In this document: positions 43,032-51,676 of the stretch, piece after piece
Layout of the letters: every line of letters begins with the position of its first letter
How positions within the stretch are numbered: the first letter of the stretch is position 1
Assembly: GCF_017168335.1 (NCBI RefSeq)
Contig: NZ_JABFAU010000002.1
Location: 1-64,000 of the forward strand
Reading direction: 5' to 3'
Length of the DNA: 64,000 bases
Source of the DNA: Rhodococcus sp. KRD162
GTDB taxonomy: Bacteria; Actinomycetota; Actinomycetes; Mycobacteriales; Mycobacteriaceae
Position numbers and translations under genes: made by a program
Notes under the pieces: model-generated
The model's database searches: none
Told to the model about the DNA's origin: nothing
What the model saw: only the letters and a program-made list of their open reading frames with translations

Positions 43032-43367
43032 TCATTCGCTCTGCGACTCGAGTGGTCGGATTCCGGTGTACCAACTCGCGTAGTGCTCGGGCACCAAACC
43101 GATCGTGCTCAGACGGTGTCGCAGTTCGGCCATCAGCGAATGCTGTTCGTACGCTTCATTGAAGGCAGCGGAGTGCGCTCCGCCGTCGTGGGTGATGATC
43201 AACAGCGACTTGCGGCCCCAACGCTGGTTCCACTCCGCCGGTAGGTGAAATCGGTCGCTGTCCCCGTGCTCGGTGATTCCCTTGTCGACGAAGAACTGGT
43301 AGATCAGTTCCGCGGCAAGACGTCCTCGCGGATCGAGACCTTCAGGTATAGGCCAATCGTTCGCCAT
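43032..43367 (-). CDS. Hypothetical protein, tandem paralogue B
   Basis: 111 residues from ATG 43367 (MANDWPIPEGLDPRGRLAAE). Same fold as 42564-42893: ELIYQFFVDKGITEHGDSDR, SLLIITHDGGAHSAAFNEAY, YASWYTGI. Function unknown. The pair arose by local duplication and divergence. The 294 bp upstream to 43661 contain its promoter and no clear gene. Confidence 0.7.
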   Translation of the reverse strand: MANDWPIPEGLDPRGRLAAELIYQFFVDKGITEHGDSDRFHLPAEWNQRWGRKSLLIITHDGGAHSAAFNEAYEQHSLMAELRHRLSTIGLVPEHYASWYTGIRPLESQSE

Positions 43368-43661
43368 GTGCGCCCCTCCTGGTGTGGTCGTGTCCATGTC
43401 AGCGTATCGCGCAATCCGGACCTGTTGGCGCCCCAGCAATTCGGGTGACACGCAGTGAACCTCCCGTTCCCGTCGGGTGAACCACGGACCGCGCCGATGT
43501 GGAAGTCTATGGACGACAACACGTTGCGCGACGCAATCAACCGTGCAAGTAGGGGAGACCCGGGCTGGATCCGTCAGGCCCGCCGGTTCCCGCAGGACGG
43601 CCGACCACCCGCTGCTTGCCCGGACGTGCGCGAACCCCTTCACCTGAAAGGACATACACCG

Positions 43662-43955
43662 ATGGAACAACCACAATCGAAAAGCCCGCTCACCCGAGCA
43701 GCGGACGGAACCTACGACCTGAGTACACCCGAACCCCGCGCGGTCGTGACAGTGAAGTTCCGGGGCAAGGTGCCCGGCGGAGGCGATTCGACCTACGAGC
43801 GCACCGAACGCCTCCGTGCAGCGAACCAACCCAGCAGCGTGCTCGTCCCGATGCTCGAAGCGATGGGCGTGCACGTCGAGGAGATCCTCGAAGTGACGTT
43901 GGTCTGCGAGGCCTGCCATTACCCGGCAGACGGACTCGTCCACACAGGCTGCTGA
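43662..43955 (+). CDS. Hypothetical protein with C-terminal Cys cluster
   Basis: 97 residues from ATG 43662 after a gaaaggac ribosome site. It has an N-terminal motif ADGTYDLST, a helix YERTERLRAANQPSSVLVPM and the ending LVCEACHYPADGLVHTGC, which could bind zinc. The gene downstream is a paralogue interrupted by a stop codon. Confidence 0.6.
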   Translation: MEQPQSKSPLTRAADGTYDLSTPEPRAVVTVKFRGKVPGGGDSTYERTERLRAANQPSSVLVPMLEAMGVHVEEILEVTLVCEACHYPADGLVHTGC

Positions 43956-43957
43956 CG

Positions 43958-44263
43958 ATGAGCGAAACAGTGAGCGATGTTCACCCCGAAGGATTCATTC
44001 CCCGGTCGGCGGACGGCACCTACAACCTGAACACCAACTACCCGTAGGCAGAAGTGCGAGTGCGGTTCGTAGCATCGAATCCCACCCCGATCAGCAATAA
44101 GTACAGCGGAACCGAATATCTGCGCGCAGCGAACCTGTCCAGCAACACGCTGATTCCGATGCTCGAAGACCTCGGTCACTTCGCCGTCCAGATCGTCGAC
44201 GTCGTCCTCGTCTGCCAGTCCTGCCAGTTCCCGATCGACGGCATGACGCACCCCGCCTGCTGA
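43958..44263 (+). pseudogene. Paralogue of 43662 gene broken by an in-frame TAG
   Basis: Reads MSETVSDVHPEGFIPRS, then ADGTYNLNTNYP, then TAG at 44045-44047, and continues in the same frame AEVRVRFVASNP through YLRAANLSSNTLIPMLED to VCQSCQFPIDGMTHPAC. It aligns end to end with the upstream gene, so one nonsense codon splits it. A GTG at 44054 could restart translation of the C-terminal 69 residues. Confidence 0.72.
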
Positions 44264-44292
44264 ATCGAAACCGAGAAAGAAGACAGAGCCCC

Positions 44293-44514
44293 ATGCCTGA
44301 ACCATCACCTGTCCGGCGCAGTTCGGACTACACCGTCGAGGAAAAGCAAGCGCTGGTCGGCCCCGGCCTGACCGTCAACGGCCACCCAGCCGTCGTGAGC
44401 GGATACCAGCACGAATTCGCCACCGTCACCCGCAAGGACGACGGAATGTCCGCCGAATTTGCCTGGGGCACAATCGAACGAGCCCGATCCGCCGGAGCCG
44501 ACCTCACCACCTGA
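44293..44514 (+). CDS. Small hypothetical protein
   Basis: 73 residues (MPEPSPVRRSSDYTVEEKQA ... AGADLTT). Looks like a small beta domain: LTVNGHPAVVSGYQHEFATV. No family recognised. Last gene of a four-gene plus-strand run before a hairpin. Confidence 0.5.
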   Translation: MPEPSPVRRSSDYTVEEKQALVGPGLTVNGHPAVVSGYQHEFATVTRKDDGMSAEFAWGTIERARSAGADLTT

Positions 44515-44613
44515 ACACGCCGGAAGCGGTACCCTCATTCGCGGCGCGGGAGGCTGCGTGCGTGGCCGAGTGAAGATTCCGGCTGATCGGTCCCGCACCC
44601 GGGTAGAGAGACG

Positions 44614-44648
44614 AAAGGCGCTGAACCGCAAACGGTGTCAGCGCCTTT
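44614..44648. terminator. Hairpin terminator
   Basis: aaaggcgctga pairs with tcagcgccttt around a 13-nt loop, between the plus-strand run and a convergent minus-strand gene. Confidence 0.82.
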
Positions 44649-44675
44649 GGTCTTCGGCTGATGGATTGTGGAAGT

Positions 44676-44939
44676 TCAGCGCTCGCGGATAATGGTGCGT
44701 CCCGCGAGATCGTCGATGGAAACGCGGAAATGCTGCTCGCCGTCGGGAAACTCGTCGTCGAGGTGAGCGACGGTGACCGGGACATCTACGGACAGGACGG
44801 CAGTGCCGTAGCCGTCGGCCTCACCGCCGGACTGAGCGCTCGAGAAGTACACCTCCTGGGTGTTCTCCTTGCTCACCCACGATTGTGAGGCGATGATCGC
44901 GTCGGCCGCGGACTCCGTAGTGCGGTGGAAGAGCTTCAT
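44676..44939 (-). CDS. Small ADP-ribosyltransferase-like protein
   Basis: 87 residues: KLFHRTTESAADAIIASQSW at the N-terminus, then EVYFSSAQSG and YGTAVLSVDVPV. This order (LxHRT, VYFS, YG, strand) resembles the NAD-binding half of small ADP-ribosyltransferase folds in toxins and phage proteins. A clear catalytic Glu is not evident, and the size is minimal. Could be a toxin-like or defence-related protein. Tentative. Confidence 0.45.
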   Translation of the reverse strand: MKLFHRTTESAADAIIASQSWVSKENTQEVYFSSAQSGGEADGYGTAVLSVDVPVTVAHLDDEFPDGEQHFRVSIDDLAGRTIIRER

Positions 44940-45040
44940 GTGTGGTCCTTCGAGTGTGTAGACAGGCGTTGTCCATTATCGCGATGGTATGTCGCAGTCG
45001 GCGTGGTGGGACTGGGGTGCGATAGTTTTCCGGCTAGGGA

Positions 45041-45325
45041 TCACGGGTTGATGTCGAGCGACCATTCGTCGTCCGTCCCGTTGTCGGAGTAGCGGGTCAG
45101 TGTCCCGCCCAGGATCTCTGCAGTTTCCGGGATGCCTTCGGTTCCATCGGGGTACTCCCCGAACCGTGGGTGGTCGCGTCGTAGATCGCCGAGTGTGGAA
45201 CCGAATGCCGCCTGAACCGCGGCGACCAACTCTGCCTCATCCGCATAGGGGCCGATGTTTCCGACCGCTTGGCGAAACCCTTCGTGATCGATGCCGAGGT
45301 CCGCTTCGTACTTCCAATTTCCCAC
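45041..45325 (-). CDS. Hypothetical protein
   Basis: 94 residues from GTG 45323-45325 (GNWKYEADLGIDHEGFRQAV) with a GGAAAGG ribosome site. Acidic; the ending SDNGTDDEWSLDINP and the helix EAELVAAVQAAFGSTLGDLR are visible. No family recognised. Confidence 0.6.
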   Translation of the reverse strand: MGNWKYEADLGIDHEGFRQAVGNIGPYADEAELVAAVQAAFGSTLGDLRRDHPRFGEYPDGTEGIPETAEILGGTLTRYSDNGTDDEWSLDINP

Positions 45326-45596
45326 TATAGGAGCCCTTTCCGAGGTCACGAGACGTGTTGTTTCGACCGTAGCGGAACTCGGAGATTTCCGGTCGGGGCG
45401 AGAGCGGGGATTTTCGGGTGATCGCGTTTGGCCGGATGGTGATTTCACCAACTCTTGGGGTCGCCGCTGCGACCTCTTGGACACTAGCTGGATCTAAAGT
45501 GCCGGGCGGAGAGCGAAGCCCGACAACGAGATACACGTTGCGCGATATGATTGGCGTTCAGTCGCTTGATCTTTGACGAAACCTGGGGGCGCATAG

Positions 45597-46730
45597 ATGA
45601 ACAGCCGATGGACAACGCGCGCAGTGACCGCAGCGATCACAGTCACCCTTCTCGGGGCGACAAGCGCGTGCTCGACGCCCGGCAGCGCTGCACCCGAATC
45701 GGCGCCCGCTGCGACGCGTCCCGCGGTGCCGGGCGCACCGGCGATCACCTTGCCCTCGTTCTGGGATGGCCGGAGCGGCGGAGTATTCGAATTCTCCTCG
45801 AGCAAAACGGTGTACACCCCCGAAGCCGTCCTGACCATCGGGTCCGCGAAGACGCCGGTCCTGTGGAGTTGGGACGGACAGTCGACCGCGCTCGCACCGG
45901 CCAGCACCGGCGACAGTGCGATCGAGGACTCCTACATCTTCGACCGCGACGGACAATGGCTTCTGGCGACGCTCTGGCGCGGCACCGTACCTGCGGTCGG
46001 CGACACCCCGGCAGGTTCGAAGGTGACGCTCAACATCTCGACGTGGAACAGCAAGGGCGAGACTCTCTTCCAAGGCCCAGTGGACAAGATCGATGTCAGC
46101 CTCGATCAGAGCGCACCCTGGTCGGCCTCGGGTGGGATGCTCGTGCGCGGCGCGGGTCTCGCCGAGAAGTCGTTCGGTGATCCGCGGGACGTGCAGATCA
46201 GCCCGCTCACCGGGCAGGTCAGCCGCGGGCCGGAACGCGACCAAGGCGACAGCGATGCTCCGTTCTCCGCCGACAACGGGCGCTCAGGAACGAACCCGAA
46301 CCTGATGATCGAGCACGCAGGCGCCGCAGCGCCGTGGCGGATCACGAACACCACGACCGGCGCTGTCACCGACCTCCCCACTATGGACCCCTGCGAGCCC
46401 ACTTCCACTCCGACAACGCTCGTATCGTCCTTCGACGGGCGCTATCTCGCGTTCGGGCGCAACGTGATCGACAGCAAGGACGGCACTGCTGCATGCCTCG
46501 ACGGCGGTGGATCCGCGAACTTGACCGCCATCACCTCCGGCGGCGTCGGGTACGGAACCGATACCCGTAACGGGAAGAATGCGACCGTCTCGTACGACTT
46601 CGCCCGCGCTGAGACGACACAGCCCAACGAGCAGGCCATCGCCCCTGTCTTCGTCGGCCCCGATGACGTCGCTGTCGTCGCCGGATCCGCGACGAACGGT
46701 GCGTTCAGTGTGTACCGGACCGCCGAGTGA
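45597..46730 (+). CDS. Secreted lipoprotein, beta-propeller-like
   Basis: 377 residues. Signal peptide and lipobox GATSAC, with Cys25 as the lipid site. The mature part has repeated blade-like strands: SFWDGRSGGVFEFSSSK, TPVLWSWDGQSTAL, YIFDRDGQWLLATLW, SSFDGRYLAFGRNV, APVFVGPDDVAVVAGS. This is the pattern of WD40/TolB-like propellers. Function unknown; it is exported. Its stop overlaps the metallophosphoesterase start (GTGA). Confidence 0.68.
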   Translation: MNSRWTTRAVTAAITVTLLGATSACSTPGSAAPESAPAATRPAVPGAPAITLPSFWDGRSGGVFEFSSSKTVYTPEAVLTIGSAKTPVLWSWDGQSTALAPASTGDSAIEDSYIFDRDGQWLLATLWRGTVPAVGDTPAGSKVTLNISTWNSKGETLFQGPVDKIDVSLDQSAPWSASGGMLVRGAGLAEKSFGDPRDVQISPLTGQVSRGPERDQGDSDAPFSADNGRSGTNPNLMIEHAGAAAPWRITNTTTGAVTDLPTMDPCEPTSTPTTLVSSFDGRYLAFGRNVIDSKDGTAACLDGGGSANLTAITSGGVGYGTDTRNGKNATVSYDFARAETTQPNEQAIAPVFVGPDDVAVVAGSATNGAFSVYRTAE

Positions 46731-47521
46731 GCGCGATGAGCAGCAATGTCGTTGCTTTCGCCGGGGACTGGCATCTGTCGGGGAACTGGGCCAGGCACCG
46801 TATCGCCGAGGTCGGTGCCCGCGGGGTGCGGACCCTCTTCCACGTCGGTGACTTCGAGATCAGAGCAGGCCTGCCCGGCGAACGGTTTCGTGCGGTCGTC
46901 GACGAGGCCTGCCGTGAGCACGACGTCACGATCTATGTCACGCCCGGCAACCGTGAAGACTGGCCGATGATTCTGGGTGCCTCAGTGGACGAACGCGACG
47001 ACTTCGGCCCGCTGGCGTGGTTCGGTGACCGGATCGCCGTTTTGCCCCGCGGGCACCGCTTCACCCATGGTGGCCGCAGCTTCGTCTCGCTCGGAGGTGC
47101 GCCGTCGATCAACTTCGAAACGTGCGTTCGAGGTGTGGACTGGTTTCCGGAGGAAATGATTACCCGGGACGATGTCGCCGCTGTCGTTGCGGGCGGACCG
47201 GCAGAGGTGATGATCGCGCACGACGCTCCGGATGCCCCGTGGCAGACCGGGCAAGTCGAGGGGATCTGCACGCACAACCCGGGCGGGTGGTCGGCGATGG
47301 CGTTGGCGTACGCGGCGATCGGTCGGCGCCGCATCACCGAAGCATTCTTGGCTGTCGCGCCGGAACTGTTCGTCCATGGGCACTACCACGTCGACGACTC
47401 CCGGATTGTGGAGCTGCCCAGCGGCGACGAATGCCGGATGGTGTCGTTGGACTGTGACGGTACGGATGGGAGTCTGGCGTTCGTCGACCTGGACACTCTC
47501 GGACCGGCCGCAGGGTCGTAG
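46727..47521 (+). CDS. Calcineurin-like metallophosphoesterase
   Basis: 264 residues. Metal motifs in order: GDWHLSG (residues 13-19), FHVGDFEIR, TPGNREDW (GNxE variant of GNHE), IAHDAPDAPW and HGHYHVDDSR. These build a two-metal phosphoesterase site. GTG 46727 overlaps the lipoprotein stop. The substrate could be a phosphoester such as a nucleotide; the family is broad. Confidence 0.85.
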   Translation: MSAMSSNVVAFAGDWHLSGNWARHRIAEVGARGVRTLFHVGDFEIRAGLPGERFRAVVDEACREHDVTIYVTPGNREDWPMILGASVDERDDFGPLAWFGDRIAVLPRGHRFTHGGRSFVSLGGAPSINFETCVRGVDWFPEEMITRDDVAAVVAGGPAEVMIAHDAPDAPWQTGQVEGICTHNPGGWSAMALAYAAIGRRRITEAFLAVAPELFVHGHYHVDDSRIVELPSGDECRMVSLDCDGTDGSLAFVDLDTLGPAAGS

Positions 47522-47585
47522 CCCGGTCCGCTTGGTGTGAGGGGCGCGGCGTTGCGGGGTCAGTGACGCCGCAAAGTAGGGCGTG

Positions 47586-47620
47586 AGGGGCGTTGAGTTG
47601 CGATGCAGCTCAACGCCCCT
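47586..47620. terminator. Hairpin terminator
   Basis: aggggcgttgag pairs with ctcaacgcccct around an 11-nt loop and is followed by ttcg. Sixty-five bp after the phosphoesterase gene. Confidence 0.8.
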
Positions 47621-47715
47621 TCGTCGTTTCTGGGGGAGTGTCGGACCGGAGGCCGTGCTCGCGGCTCTTCGCCGGTGCCGTGGGCGGGCCGATTCGGGAA
47701 GAAACAGGGGTCGAT

Positions 47716-47941
47716 CGACCCCTACCCACCCAGGCCCCGGACCTGGATGGGTAGGTGGCTGTGGGGGCTTGACTTCCAGCCTCCCCGATGGGCCAAAACG
47801 TGCGAAAGAGATTGGAATGCAGCGCATTTCGGTACTTGTTTTGTGTCGGTGGGTGTGTCTAGAGTTCGTGGTGTCCCAGTTGATTGCGGGCACTGCCGAC
47901 TGACCTCCGGCGGTCCCGCCCAGTTGTAAAGGATCTTCGCG
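47716..47941 (+). promoter_or_regulatory. Second leader family, copy 1 (before DUF932 gene)
   Basis: Contains a 14-bp hairpin near 47720-47753 (one mismatch; cctacccacccagg / cctggatgggtagg), a promoter-like TTGTTT (47836-47841) and TAGAGT (47860-47865) with an 18-bp spacer, then gtcccagttgatt-cgggc and tgccgac. The same arrangement recurs at 49918-50156 before an unrelated gene. Points to a shared regulator or an RNA element. Confidence 0.65.
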
Positions 47942-48994
47942 ATGTCTGTTGAAACTTTGACGTGGCTGAACACGAACACTCTGATCGGTATGACGGATGA
48001 GCGAGGCGAGTCGTGGCATTACCGAGCCGAGGAACAAGGGGAGCGTTCCAATCACTATCCGGGGGCGATTCCGGTGGGGGATGTGGCGGATCGTCTGTTC
48101 CACTGGGACGCGATCAAGATTCCGGTGTTGGCGGAATTTCCAGCTGATGTGGACACGATGACACGTCTGGACGACCTCGGCTATCCCGTTGAGGTGAAGC
48201 GCCTTCCGGCATTGGTGGCTGTGGCGCGCAGCGACAATCGGCATGTCTTCAAAGTGTTCTCCGACGGGTACGAGCCGCATCAGTATCGGGAATGGCTGTT
48301 GGGTGCGGTGTCGAACGTGCTCGGGGACACCCTGGTGGTCACGTCGGCGGGACTGCTGCGCAAGGGCGGGCAGGCCTGGGTCGAGGTGTCGGTGCCGGAG
48401 ACGATGCACGATTCGCGCACGGGGTTCGCCTACCGGCCCAACGTGTTGGCGGCGACCTCGCTTGACGGCAGTCTTGCCACGACCTACGGGCGGACAGTGA
48501 CGGCGACCGTGTGCGACAACACGATGTCGGCGGCGCTGGCGGAGTCGATCGACCAACGTGTGAAGTTCCGGCACAGCCGCAACTCGACCTTGCAGAGCGC
48601 AAAGGTGCGGGAAGCGTTGAATCTGCTGGAAGTGACGTCGGACGAGTTCACCGAGACGTTGCACCGACTGTCGGCGATGACGGTCACCGATCGGCAGTGG
48701 TTCGCCTTCCTCGACGCGTGGCATCCGTTGCCGGTGGAGGAAGGTCGCTCGCGTACGACGTCGATGCGCATCCGTGACGAGTTGGTCGACATGTACCGCA
48801 GCGATGTGCGCGCGAACACCTGGCGTGGAACTGGTCTGGGTGTCGTGCAGGCCGTCAACACCTGGGCGCACCACAAGCAGGCAGTCAAGGGCGCTACGCG
48901 ATCCGAACGCAACCAAGAGGGCGCGATCTCAGGCCGCTTCGAGAAGTTGGATTCGTCGGTGCTGACGACCCTGAATCGGGTTCTCGCAGCGTGA
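47942..48994 (+). CDS. DUF932 family protein
   Basis: 350 residues from ATG 47942. It matches the DUF932/phage-plasmid LGT_TIGR03299-like family: TLTWLNTNTLIGMTDERGES, ADRLFHWDAIKIPVLAEF, FKVFSDGYEPHQYREWLLGA, GLLRKGGQAWVEVSVPE and TVTATVCDNTMSAALAES. These proteins are typical of plasmids and prophages; the role is unknown. It is followed by a perfect GC hairpin. Supports a plasmid origin of the island. Confidence 0.82.
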   Translation: MSVETLTWLNTNTLIGMTDERGESWHYRAEEQGERSNHYPGAIPVGDVADRLFHWDAIKIPVLAEFPADVDTMTRLDDLGYPVEVKRLPALVAVARSDNRHVFKVFSDGYEPHQYREWLLGAVSNVLGDTLVVTSAGLLRKGGQAWVEVSVPETMHDSRTGFAYRPNVLAATSLDGSLATTYGRTVTATVCDNTMSAALAESIDQRVKFRHSRNSTLQSAKVREALNLLEVTSDEFTETLHRLSAMTVTDRQWFAFLDAWHPLPVEEGRSRTTSMRIRDELVDMYRSDVRANTWRGTGLGVVQAVNTWAHHKQAVKGATRSERNQEGAISGRFEKLDSSVLTTLNRVLAA

Positions 48995-49003
48995 CGACAC
49001 CTC

Positions 49004-49039
49004 GGGCCGGGCGGTGTGCGAGCGCGCACCGCCCGGCCC
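49004..49039. terminator. Hairpin terminator
   Basis: gggccgggcggtg (49004-49016) pairs exactly with caccgcccggccc (49027-49039), just after the DUF932 gene. Confidence 0.85.
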
Positions 49040-49113
49040 TGCTGGCGAGCTGTCAGCACCACCTCACCAGCTCCACGTACACCGACAAACGCAATTGCGA
49101 AAGGGTGCAGACG

Positions 49114-49794
49114 ATGAGCCAGAACTTGATTATGGTGCTTCACCGCATACCGTTTCTTCCCCGCACCACCGTGGATGGGGAATGGGATCTGTGCGAGCAG
49201 TATCGGTCCGTTATCGAGCGCACCGCCGCGCGATGGATTGCCGATGCAATGGTCGCAGATCGAGACTTCGACGTCAGCGACTTCGGTATCGACGACGACG
49301 ATTTCCACGATGGTGCTGCCGACGCCGTTCGGGAGCTCGAGCAGAATCCGGACGGGATCGCCGCGGCGCGGACCCGTCTGAACGAGATCGCCGAGACGTA
49401 TGCGATCGGGTATTGCGGCGCACGGGCTGAGTTCGTGATCTCTGGCATGTGGGTCGCAATGTACGGCGGATTGTCCTGGGGGGATGAGCCGTTCGAGGGG
49501 TACGGCCAGGTGTGTGCGCTGGCGGCGTTGCCGGAGTTGGCTGTCGGCGCAACCAGTTACGTCCCGACGGCGTTGCAGGCGAGTGTCGTGGACAGTCTTC
49601 TCAACGACGGTTCTCGGCCCTCGGCGCAAACTCGCTGGATCGATGACAACGCGATATTGGTGTCGGGGTGGATTGCCGCTGAGGTCGATGCCCGTGAAGC
49701 GGTGATCGCCGAAACGGTGCGATCGGCAGTCGATTCCGTCGAGTTGGATGTGTTGGTTGCGGTGTCGGAGAAGGTCGCCGAACACTTCGCATAG
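49114..49794 (+). CDS. Hypothetical protein
   Basis: 226 residues from ATG 49114 with a gaaaggg ribosome site. Acidic and helical: WDLCEQYRSVIERTAARWIA, DVSDFGIDDDDFHDGAADAV, LNEIAETYAIGYCGARAEF, YGGLSWGDEPFEGYGQVCAL. No family recognised. A hairpin follows. Confidence 0.65.
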   Translation: MSQNLIMVLHRIPFLPRTTVDGEWDLCEQYRSVIERTAARWIADAMVADRDFDVSDFGIDDDDFHDGAADAVRELEQNPDGIAAARTRLNEIAETYAIGYCGARAEFVISGMWVAMYGGLSWGDEPFEGYGQVCALAALPELAVGATSYVPTALQASVVDSLLNDGSRPSAQTRWIDDNAILVSGWIAAEVDAREAVIAETVRSAVDSVELDVLVAVSEKVAEHFA

Positions 49795-49812
49795 GGCTCC
49801 GGCTGTTGCTGT

Positions 49813-49846
49813 GCGGCGCCATCCCGACTGTCAGGGGTGGCGCCGC
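49813..49846. terminator. Hairpin terminator
   Basis: gcggcgccatccc pairs with ggggtggcgccgc (one wobble) around an 8-nt loop after the hypothetical gene ending at 49794. Confidence 0.8.
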
Positions 49847-49917
49847 TGCTCGTTCGCGGACTCTGTGCAGGGCGTCGGTGGTCGGATCACGATTCCGTCG
49901 GCATGTCCAGATCATGC

Positions 49918-50156
49918 GGTGACCCCTTTCCCCACGGGCCCCGGACCCGGATGGGCTGGCGGCTCGGACACTTGACAGGGGGAGTTGACTATGGTGGATG
50001 GGTGGCTTAAAGCGGTTGGTGGTCAACGGTTTCCGTGTTTGGTATCTGTCGGTGGGTGTGGCTATGGTGTGGGAGTCCCAGTTGATTTCGGGCGGTTGCC
50101 GACCACTTCCGCTCGGGTAGATCCGCGACGACAGTGCGCGGGAATGGAGAGATCCC
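49918..50156 (+). promoter_or_regulatory. Second leader family, copy 2
   Basis: Parallel to 47716-47941: gccccggacccggatgggctgg near the front, TTGGTA (50039-50044) and TATGGT (50063-50068) with an 18-bp spacer, tgtcggtgggtgtg inside the spacer, then gtcccagttgatt-cgggc and tgccgac. Same spacing, different downstream gene. Confidence 0.65.
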
Positions 50157-50720
50157 ATGACGAACTTGACTAGTAGTGCGCCGGGCGCGACGACGAATCG
50201 GTGGAAGCTCGGTTATGACCGAGAGGCTGTGAGCGCGTTGATCGCCGACGGCGAGATGGATGTGACTGCAGCGATCGTTTCGGCGAACGAGCGCACTTCT
50301 GACGGACTCGGTGTGATTCGAGAGATCGTCGAGGCGGTGAGCCGGTGCTCGGCGTGGAAGTGGGGTGACCGTGCCACTGATCCTACTGTGACAGTGTCCG
50401 CCGACTTCACCTGCGATGAAGAGGGATTCATTGTCAACGACAGCTATCTGACCCTGTCGGTTCTTCTCCCGACCGGCGTCTGTCTTGCAGACACCGGCCT
50501 TCGCCGCCTCGGGGATCTACCGTGGACCCGTTTCGACGACGCCCACGACGTGCTCGACGGAGTGACCGAACTGCTCACCGACCTGGCCGAACGCGCTATG
50601 CGGGCATTCGCCCCGGCGGCAGTGGTAGCCAGCGGCATCGAGTGCTCGTTCCACCACGGAGACGAGCGCAGTCCCCTCGCCTGCGTCTGCGCCGACGCAA
50701 CGCTCTCGGCGGGAGAGTAG
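50157..50720 (+). CDS. Hypothetical protein
   Basis: 187 residues (MTNLTSSAPGATTNRWKLGY) from ATG 50157, with a gagagatccc ribosome site. It has helical N- and C-terminal parts (TAAIVSANERTSDGLGVIRE, VTELLTDLAERAMRAFAPAA) and Cys/His near the end (IECSFHHGDERSPLACVCAD), a possible metal site. No family recognised. First gene of a short operon. Confidence 0.6.
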   Translation: MTNLTSSAPGATTNRWKLGYDREAVSALIADGEMDVTAAIVSANERTSDGLGVIREIVEAVSRCSAWKWGDRATDPTVTVSADFTCDEEGFIVNDSYLTLSVLLPTGVCLADTGLRRLGDLPWTRFDDAHDVLDGVTELLTDLAERAMRAFAPAAVVASGIECSFHHGDERSPLACVCADATLSAGE

Positions 50721-50725
50721 AGATC

Positions 50726-51436
50726 ATGGGTTACTACGTCTCTTCACGTGGCGGCATCGACCTTCCGGAGGCAGCGCTCGACGCGGTGTGGGCTGATCTG
50801 GTTGCCGCAGCCGCGGAGAACCGGGTGGACCTCGCGGACGCTGACAATTGGAGGGCCGAGTTCGGTGTCGAGGGAATGATCGCCGTGGTCATCGCGGCTG
50901 CGATCGGCTCCGATTGCCCCCGCGAAACCTGGGAACGCGGTGGCAACGGAAGCACGGTCCATTTGGAGGTCTGGGGTGACGGCGATGTCGGCGAAGCGAT
51001 GGAGGTGCTCAGCATCGTCGCCGCAGGTGGCGGCACGGGTGTCATCTATTCCGACAGCGACGGCAGCAAATGGCGCTGGCGGCTGGAAGATGGCGAGGCG
51101 CACGACGAAACAGGGCGCACGTGTTACGGCGACGAGGTGGACGCGACCGCCTGGGTTGTCCAGCTTCAACGCCCAGGACAGGGGGCTCTCGATCGTGTCG
51201 CGGTGGTGGCGTCGGAGGCCGCTGCGACGGCGCAGCTCGCTGCCTGGGTTCGCCACGACTATCCGGAGTTCAACCAAAGTGGTGAGGGCGGGGCTGATCC
51301 GATCGACTCCCAGTCCGATGCCGCGGTCCTCGAAGCTATGTCCGTCATCGGCGGCGGTATCGGCAGCCACATGATCCGCATCGGCGATATGGTCCAGAAC
51401 GTCCCCGCCATCCCCAATGAAAGGCAAACACAGTGA
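50726..51436 (+). CDS. Hypothetical protein
   Basis: 236 residues from ATG 50726 (MGYYVSSRGGIDLPEAALDA), 5 bp after the previous stop. The N-terminal domain includes the blocks NWRAEFGVEGM, LEVWGDGDVGEAMEVLSIV and GVIYSDSDGSKWRWRLEDG. The last is like small immunity-type or phage beta domains, but I cannot name a family. The next small gene overlaps its stop. Confidence 0.62.
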   Translation: MGYYVSSRGGIDLPEAALDAVWADLVAAAAENRVDLADADNWRAEFGVEGMIAVVIAAAIGSDCPRETWERGGNGSTVHLEVWGDGDVGEAMEVLSIVAAGGGTGVIYSDSDGSKWRWRLEDGEAHDETGRTCYGDEVDATAWVVQLQRPGQGALDRVAVVASEAAATAQLAAWVRHDYPEFNQSGEGGADPIDSQSDAAVLEAMSVIGGGIGSHMIRIGDMVQNVPAIPNERQTQ

Positions 51437-51570
51437 GCAGCAACGAAACACAGAACCTCCGAGTAGTGCTGGACACCCTCGACGCATTCTTCGCCGGGGG
51501 TGCCGAGGACATCGAGTCATTGGATGGACTCCGCGACAAGGTCCGCACAAAACTGGCGTCATCCGATTAG
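51433..51570 (+). CDS. Small hypothetical protein
   Basis: 45 residues (SSNETQNLRVVLDTLDAFFA ... KLASSD) from a GTG overlapping the previous stop (GTGA). Acidic, predicted helical. Coupling suggests it works with the 50726 product. Confidence 0.5.
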   Translation: MSSNETQNLRVVLDTLDAFFAGGAEDIESLDGLRDKVRTKLASSD

Positions 51571-51676
51571 CAAGCAGGCTCGCGCGGTCCGTTCGGCGCC
51601 GAGCGGACCACACGAGCGACTCGGCCACTATGGTCTGTGCCGAGGATACTCACGCGATCAAATGGAGGAGTAGACA

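Noticed and set aside
46982..48916. 644-codon minus-strand open frame
   Set aside because: It lies antisense to the metallophosphoesterase and DUF932 genes and spans their terminator and leader; no recognisable protein features.
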